This document shows, piece by piece, positions 33,787-37,600 of a DNA stretch of 37,600 nucleotides. Source of the stretch: Planktomarina sp. Lineage in GTDB: Bacteria > Pseudomonadota > Alphaproteobacteria > Rhodobacterales > Rhodobacteraceae. The notes under the pieces are model-generated. The model worked only from the letters and a program-made list of their open reading frames with translations, searched no databases and was not told where the DNA came from. The stretch covers positions 1 through 37,600 of the forward strand of contig JADHLF010000022.1 in the NCBI GenBank assembly GCA_016780825.1, read 5' to 3'. Made by a program: the position numbers and the translations under genes. How positions within the stretch are numbered: the stretch's first letter is position 1; every line of letters starts with the position of its first letter.

Positions 33787-33823
33787 CAACCGGTTGACCT
33801 TGGCCCGATATCGGGTGTTAACA
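33787..33823 (+). promoter_or_regulatory. pgk promoter region with two palindromes
   Basis: A 10-bp palindrome CAACCGGTTG (33787-33796) overlaps a possible -35 TTGACC (33794-33799). A 12-bp palindrome CCCGATATCGGG (33804-33815) fills the spacer, and a weak -10 lies at 33817-33823 (GTTAACA). The layout would suit repression by proteins sitting across the promoter. The AACCGGTT core also occurs at 5108-5115. Confidence 0.45.
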
Positions 33824-33846
33824 GAGCAACATTTAAGGAGACGGAC

Positions 33847-35025
33847 ATGAGCTGGAAATCTTTGGATCATATGAACCTCTCGGGCAAGCGTGTGCTCACC
33901 CGTGTTGACATCAATGTGCCTGTGGAAAATGGCCGTGTCACCGATACCACGCGGATTGATCGCATCGTACCCACGGTGCTGCATATTCTAAAGTCCGGCG
34001 GCACGCCCATCCTCATAGCCCATTTTGGCCGTCCGAAGGGACAGGTCGTGGACACGCTCTCTTTAAAAATCACCGTGCCAGCCCTTGAGGCGGCACTCGG
34101 GGTTGCCGTAAAATTCACCAGCCTTGATGACGCCCGCGAAACCATCGCCTTTTCCAAAAACCAAGTGGTTTTGATTGAAAACATTCGATTCGAACCCGGA
34201 GAAGAACGCAATGATCCGCAATTGGCCCAACGTTTGGCGGATCTGGGCGACATCTATTGTAACGATGCCTTTTCTGCTGCCCATCGCGCTCATGCGTCAA
34301 CCGAAGCGCTTGCCCGATTGCGGCCAGCCTGTGCGGGAAGGTTGATGGCCGAAGAGCTCTCAGCGCTTGAGGCGGCATTGGGCAAGCCAGAGCGCCCAGT
34401 GGTGGCGGTCGTCGGCGGGGCCAAAGTCTCTTCGAAATTGGATCTCTTGAGCAATTTGGTGGGGCAAGTGGATCATCTGGTCATCGGGGGCGGCATGGCC
34501 AATACTTTTCTCGCCGCCCAGGGGCATACAGTGGGCAAAAGCCTCTGCGAGCATGACTTGGCCGAGACGGCACGGCGCATTTTGCAACAGGCGCAAGCCG
34601 CCGGCTGTGAGATTATTTTGCCGTCTGACATTGTCGTCGCCCGAGAGTTTGCCGCCCACGCGCCCCATGAAACCGTCGCCGCAGAGGCCTGCCCCGATGA
34701 TGCGATGATCCTAGATGCGGGGCCTGAAACCGTCGCGCGCATTGGCGCATGTTTCTCTCGCGCGCGCACGTTGATTTGGAATGGGCCGCTCGGCGCTTTT
34801 GAGATGCAGCCCTTTGACCGGGCCACCAATGCCGCCGCGCAATCGGCCGCAACCCTGACCAAAATGGGAAAGCTGATTTCTGTTGCAGGCGGCGGCGATA
34901 CAGTGGCCGCGCTCAATCAAGCCGGTGCGGCCGATGGCTTTAGCTATATCTCTACGGCTGGCGGCGCGTTTTTGGAATGGATGGAGGGCAAAGATTTGCC
35001 GGGCGTGGCCGCGCTTGTCGCATAA
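33847..35025 (+). CDS. pgk: Phosphoglycerate kinase
   Basis: 392 residues. Pgk moves phosphate between 1,3-bisphosphoglycerate and ADP. The N-terminal RVDINVPVENGRVTDTTRID, HFGRPKG and NDAFSAAHRAHAS bind the phosphoglycerate; the C-terminal GGAKVSSKLDLL and GGGDTVAAL bind nucleotide. The ATG at 33847 has AAGGAG at 6-7 nt; a long in-frame extension upstream to 33523 is only the antisense of the cyclophilin gene. The class I aldolase lies 109 bp downstream. Confidence 0.97.
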   Translation: MSWKSLDHMNLSGKRVLTRVDINVPVENGRVTDTTRIDRIVPTVLHILKSGGTPILIAHFGRPKGQVVDTLSLKITVPALEAALGVAVKFTSLDDARETIAFSKNQVVLIENIRFEPGEERNDPQLAQRLADLGDIYCNDAFSAAHRAHASTEALARLRPACAGRLMAEELSALEAALGKPERPVVAVVGGAKVSSKLDLLSNLVGQVDHLVIGGGMANTFLAAQGHTVGKSLCEHDLAETARRILQQAQAAGCEIILPSDIVVAREFAAHAPHETVAAEACPDDAMILDAGPETVARIGACFSRARTLIWNGPLGAFEMQPFDRATNAAAQSAATLTKMGKLISVAGGGDTVAALNQAGAADGFSYISTAGGAFLEWMEGKDLPGVAALVA

Positions 35026-35070
35026 AAACGTCAAGCGCCCCCTAATTTCAAACCGTTAGCGCCACCAATA

Positions 35071-35122
35071 TTGAAGCTTTGCGCCAAGCCGCCTAAACAC
35101 ATCTCAAAGGGTCAACTTTGAG
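35071..35122 (+). promoter_or_regulatory. Aldolase promoter with start-site hairpin or operator
   Basis: TTGAAG (35071-35076), 17 nt, then TAAACA (35094-35099) make a plausible promoter. Just after it, CTCAAAG (35103-35109) and CTTTGAG (35116-35122) form a perfect 7-bp inverted repeat with a 6-nt spacer, near the expected transcription start and 12 nt before the ATG. It may be an operator or an RNA hairpin close to the ribosome site. Confidence 0.45.
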
Positions 35123-35134
35123 TGGGTAGCCAGC

Positions 35135-36028
35135 ATGTCATATCAAGAACAACGAGACTTAATTCGCGCCGGCCAAGGCTTTATCGCCGCATTGGATCAA
35201 AGCGGTGGCTCCACTCCAAAAGCTCTGGCCGCCTATGGCGTTGATGCCGCAGCCTTCTCCTCAGATGCCGAAATGTTTGACATGATCCACGCGATGCGCA
35301 GCCGAATTGTCCGGTCGCCGGACTTCACAAGGGCCAAAGTCGTGGGCGCGATTCTATTTGAAGACACGATGGATCGGGAATTTGATGGGCAACCGGCGCC
35401 GCAATATTTGTGGCAACACCGAGGCGTTGTGCCGTTTTTGAAGGTCGACAAGGGCCTGCAAGACACCGCCGACGACGTGCAATTGCTCAAGCCCATGCCA
35501 GATATCGACGCGCTTTTGCAGCGTGCCGCAACATTGGGTGTTTTTGGGACCAAAATGCGCTCAGTCATTCATGGTGCCAACCCCACAGGCATCGCGAAAA
35601 TTGTTGCGCAGCAATTTGAGATTGGCGCGCAAATCATCGCTCATGGTCTTGTTCCCATTCTGGAACCAGAGGTTTCGATCACGATTTCCGATAAGGCCGC
35701 AGCGGAAAACTTGCTGCGCGATACGATCTTAACCCATCTTAACGCTTTGCGCACCGATCAAACGGTCATGCTCAAGCTCACCCTACCAGACACCGCCAAC
35801 CTCTATCACCGCCTCTGCCAGCATCCGCGCGTGCTGTCAGTTGTGGCGCTCTCAGGCGGCTACAGCCGCGCAGAGGCCAATGCGCGCCTCGCCCAAAACA
35901 GCCAAATGATTGCCAGCTTTTCCCGCGCCCTCACCGAGGGGCTATCGGCACAGCAATCTGACGCGGAATTTGATCAAACCCTGGCTCAAACCATCGACGA
36001 AATCTACCGCGCCTCCATCGCAGGATAA
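35135..36028 (+). CDS. fda: Fructose-bisphosphate aldolase, class I
   Basis: 297 residues. Class I aldolases use a lysine Schiff base and need no metal. Lys214 in VMLKLTLPD is the likely Schiff-base residue; Asp21 (AALDQSGGSTPKAL), Lys103/Lys106 (FLKVDKGL), Lys140 and Glu177 (PILEPEV) complete the site. This short bacterial form is common in Roseobacters. The Shine-Dalgarno sequence is weak, and an inverted repeat lies directly upstream. Its place after pgk suits glycolysis/gluconeogenesis. Confidence 0.94.
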   Translation: MSYQEQRDLIRAGQGFIAALDQSGGSTPKALAAYGVDAAAFSSDAEMFDMIHAMRSRIVRSPDFTRAKVVGAILFEDTMDREFDGQPAPQYLWQHRGVVPFLKVDKGLQDTADDVQLLKPMPDIDALLQRAATLGVFGTKMRSVIHGANPTGIAKIVAQQFEIGAQIIAHGLVPILEPEVSITISDKAAAENLLRDTILTHLNALRTDQTVMLKLTLPDTANLYHRLCQHPRVLSVVALSGGYSRAEANARLAQNSQMIASFSRALTEGLSAQQSDAEFDQTLAQTIDEIYRASIAG

Positions 36029-36043
36029 AATCTAAAGAAAAAC

Positions 36044-36083
36044 GAATCAGGGGATTCACAAGGGACTCCTCGCATGCCATACT
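36044..36083 (+). promoter_or_regulatory. ftsB promoter with three GANTC sites
   Basis: TTCACA (36055-36060), 17 nt and CATACT (36078-36083) give a good -35/-10 pair about 30 nt before ftsB. Three GANTC sites, GAATC (36044-36048), GATTC (36053-36057) and GACTC (36064-36068), lie within 25 bp; the last is between -35 and -10, the position used by GcrA-dependent, CcrM-methylated promoters in Caulobacter. Confidence 0.5.
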
Positions 36084-36116
36084 GCGTCAAAGCCCGACAG
36101 AGGCATAAGGCAGGAC

Positions 36117-36416
36117 ATGAGACAGCGCAGCATCCCTCCAATTGGCCCCTTAGCCGTGACATTTGTGTCGCTGACTCTGGCCGCTTATTTCATATTCTCC
36201 GCCATTCAAGGCGATTATGGAATTTTGAGTCGCGCGGCCTACCAGGCAGAAGCCGATGAGTTGCAGCGCAAATTGAGCACGCTGCAAAGTTCAATTGCCC
36301 AGCTGGAAAACAAAACCCTGCGCCTATCGGATCATTATTTGGATCTGGATCTCTTGGATCAACAGGCGCGTGACATTCTGGGATTCATTCGGCCCGATGA
36401 AATCGTCATTCAATAA
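36117..36416 (+). CDS. ftsB: Septum formation initiator FtsB/DivIC-like
   Basis: 99 residues. A single transmembrane helix (about 10-30, GPLAVTFVSLTLAAYFIFSAI) is followed by a coiled coil (about 42-72, EADELQRKLSTLQSSIAQLENKT region) and a short C-terminal part (DQQARDILGFIRPDEIVI). This is the layout of FtsB, which joins FtsL and FtsQ in the divisome. Placement between aldolase and pdhA, not next to eno as in E. coli, is usual in Rhodobacterales. Confidence 0.88.
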   Translation: MRQRSIPPIGPLAVTFVSLTLAAYFIFSAIQGDYGILSRAAYQAEADELQRKLSTLQSSIAQLENKTLRLSDHYLDLDLLDQQARDILGFIRPDEIVIQ

Positions 36417-36474
36417 ATCCATCTAACGCTCTAGATTACATCCATAAACTGCGCAAAAAATAAATTGTTCACAT

Positions 36475-36518
36475 TTGCAATCAACCTGTGATAAAGAATA
36501 GTTTAACGCTAAACTATT
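36475..36518 (+). promoter_or_regulatory. pdhA promoter with perfect 9-bp inverted repeat
   Basis: AATAGTTTA (36497-36505) and TAAACTATT (36510-36518) are perfect inverted arms with spacer ACGC; the centre TTTAACGCTAAA resembles LacI-family operators. A possible -35 TTGCAA (36475-36480) would put the -10 at the left arm, so a protein bound here could block transcription. The repeat ends 14 nt before the ATG and just before the GAGG Shine-Dalgarno sequence. The whole 116-bp gap is AT-rich and holds no gene. Confidence 0.5.
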
Positions 36519-36532
36519 TTTACGAGGTCCCG

Positions 36533-37531
36533 ATGGCGGCTAAAAAACCAAGCAAGGCAAATGTCTCCAAAGACGATTTGCTGCATTACTACCGCGAGAT
36601 GCTGCTGATCCGGCGATTTGAAGAAAAAGCAGGCCAACTCTATGGCATGGGTCTGATTGGTGGCTTTTGTCATCTCTACATCGGCCAGGAAGCCGTGGTG
36701 GTGGGGCTCGAGGCGGCGGCAGAAGAGGGCGACAAGCGCGTGACCTCCTACCGCGATCACGGCCATATGCTGGCCTGTGGTATGGAAGCCAACGGCGTTA
36801 TGGCCGAGCTCACCGGGCGCAGCGGCGGGTACTCCAAAGGCAAAGGCGGCTCGATGCATATGTTCTCGAAAGAGAAGCATTTCTACGGCGGTCATGGCAT
36901 CGTTGGAGCGCAGGTGCCCATCGGTGCGGGCCTTGCATTTGCCGATAAATATCTCGGCAATGGAAGGGTGACTTTTGCCTATTTTGGCGATGGCGCGGCC
37001 AATCAAGGCCAAGTCTACGAAACCTTTAACATGGCGGCCGTTTGGGATCTTCCAGTCATTTTTGTGATTGAAAACAATCAATACGCCATGGGCACATCGC
37101 AGCAGCGCTCGACCTCCTCCGCAGAGATCTACGAGCGCGGCCGCGCTTTTGGCATCCCGGGCGAGGCGGTTGATGGCATGGATGTCTTGGCCGTCAAAGC
37201 CGCCGGCGAGACCGCTGTTGCCCATTGCCGCTCCGGTAAAGGCCCTTACATTCTTGAGATCAAAACCTACCGCTACCGCGGCCACTCTATGTCCGATCCC
37301 GCAAAATACCGGACCCGCGAAGAGGTGCAGAAAATCCGGGAGGAAAAAGACGCCATTGAACATGTCCGCGATCTGCTTCTAACCGGCAAACATTGCAGCG
37401 AAGAGGATCTGAAGGCGATCGACAAGGAGATCAAAGCCGTGGTCAACGAAAGCGCAGAATTTGCAAAACAAAGCCCAGAACCGGCTTTGGACGAACTTTG
37501 GACAGATATTTACGCACAGGCGGAGGCTTAA
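36533..37531 (+). CDS. pdhA: Pyruvate dehydrogenase E1 component, alpha subunit
   Basis: 332 residues. With the beta subunit it decarboxylates pyruvate on thiamine diphosphate. The ThDP motif runs from GDGAANQGQ to VIENN (about 164-196), and the phosphorylation-loop-like YRYRGHSMSDP is present, as in mitochondrial-type E1 alpha. HGIVGAQVPIGAGLA is also conserved. The ATG at 36533 has GAGG at 6 nt and starts MAAKKPSKANVSKDD; an in-frame extension to 36488 would cover the operator and is unlikely. pdhB follows 3 nt later. Confidence 0.96.
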   Translation: MAAKKPSKANVSKDDLLHYYREMLLIRRFEEKAGQLYGMGLIGGFCHLYIGQEAVVVGLEAAAEEGDKRVTSYRDHGHMLACGMEANGVMAELTGRSGGYSKGKGGSMHMFSKEKHFYGGHGIVGAQVPIGAGLAFADKYLGNGRVTFAYFGDGAANQGQVYETFNMAAVWDLPVIFVIENNQYAMGTSQQRSTSSAEIYERGRAFGIPGEAVDGMDVLAVKAAGETAVAHCRSGKGPYILEIKTYRYRGHSMSDPAKYRTREEVQKIREEKDAIEHVRDLLLTGKHCSEEDLKAIDKEIKAVVNESAEFAKQSPEPALDELWTDIYAQAEA

Positions 37532-37534
37532 CCC

Positions 37535-37600
37535 ATGGCGATTGAAATTTTGATGCCCGCACTGTCTCCCACCATGGAAGAAGGCACCTTGGCCAAATGG
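37535..37600 (+). CDS. pdhB: Pyruvate dehydrogenase E1 beta with N-terminal lipoyl domain (start only)
   Basis: Twenty-two codons are in the window, reading MAIEILMPALSPTMEEGTLA and on, the first strands of a lipoyl domain. GGAGG lies 8 nt before the ATG. E2 (pdhC) also begins like this, but directly after pdhA the alphaproteobacterial order gives the lipoyl-bearing E1 beta. The rest lies outside. Confidence 0.75.
   Translation, partial: MAIEILMPALSPTMEEGTLAKW

Noticed and set aside
33523..33846. N-terminal extension of Pgk by 108 residues
   Set aside because: The extension is antisense to the cyclophilin gene and has no homology; the ATG at 33847 has AAGGAG and starts the family sequence.
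36044..36057. GAATC-AGGG-GATTC as a transcription terminator of the aldolase gene
   Set aside because: The stem has only five base pairs and no T-run follows; the GANTC reading explains it better.

Overview
The window looks like a chromosomal segment of a marine alphaproteobacterium of the order Rhodobacterales (Roseobacter group). The reasons are the moderately high GC content, a DUF4167 protein (typical of Alphaproteobacteria), an lptF-lptG-lptD-surA-pdxA-rsmA cluster divergent from pepA-holC, a pyruvate dehydrogenase E1-beta that begins with a lipoyl domain, a bacterial class I aldolase beside pgk, and a retropepsin-like membrane protease. No rRNA, tRNA, CRISPR array, IS element or prophage was recognised. 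Species placement is an inference.

Left part (1-8750): a catabolic island built around one divergent control region (5035-5278). Leftward runs beta-hydroxyacid dehydrogenase, XdhC-type accessory protein, and a very large reductive dehalogenase fused to its own NAD(P)H/flavin/2Fe-2S reductase, which leaves the window at base 1. Rightward runs a DHRS6-type short-chain dehydrogenase, an IlvD/Edd-type sugar-acid dehydratase and a fumarylacetoacetate-hydrolase-family enzyme. These three fit a non-phosphorylating 6-deoxy-sugar-acid (L-fuconate/L-rhamnonate type) route. A strong hairpin terminator closes the rightward operon. The dehalogenase is the most striking item: its Tyr470, Lys532 and Arg596 have exactly the spacing of the active-site Tyr426/Lys488/Arg552 of the Nitratireductor enzyme NpRdhA.

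Middle part (8750-24300): a TfoX C-terminal-domain protein, ndk, a beta-helix-like membrane protein broken by a frameshift at a run of seven C, an ABC-F ATPase, MarC, a retropepsin-like protease, holC and pepA, then the outer-membrane biogenesis and housekeeping run lptF-lptG-lptD-surA-pdxA-rsmA.

Right part (24300-37600): leftward DUF4167, prmC, prfA, a DUF1499-like protein, two paralogous agmatinase-family ureohydrolases and an M20 amidohydrolase. Then come mazG, an iron-type ABC binding protein with a clear sigma70-like promoter, and two cyclophilins, one periplasmic and one cytoplasmic. The end is a central-carbon block: pgk, class I fructose-bisphosphate aldolase, ftsB, pdhA and the beginning of pdhB. 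Several promoters here carry inverted repeats that look like operators, and the ftsB promoter carries three GANTC (CcrM-type) sites within 25 bp.

Coding is dense. Many neighbours overlap by 4 or 8 bases, which points to translational coupling.
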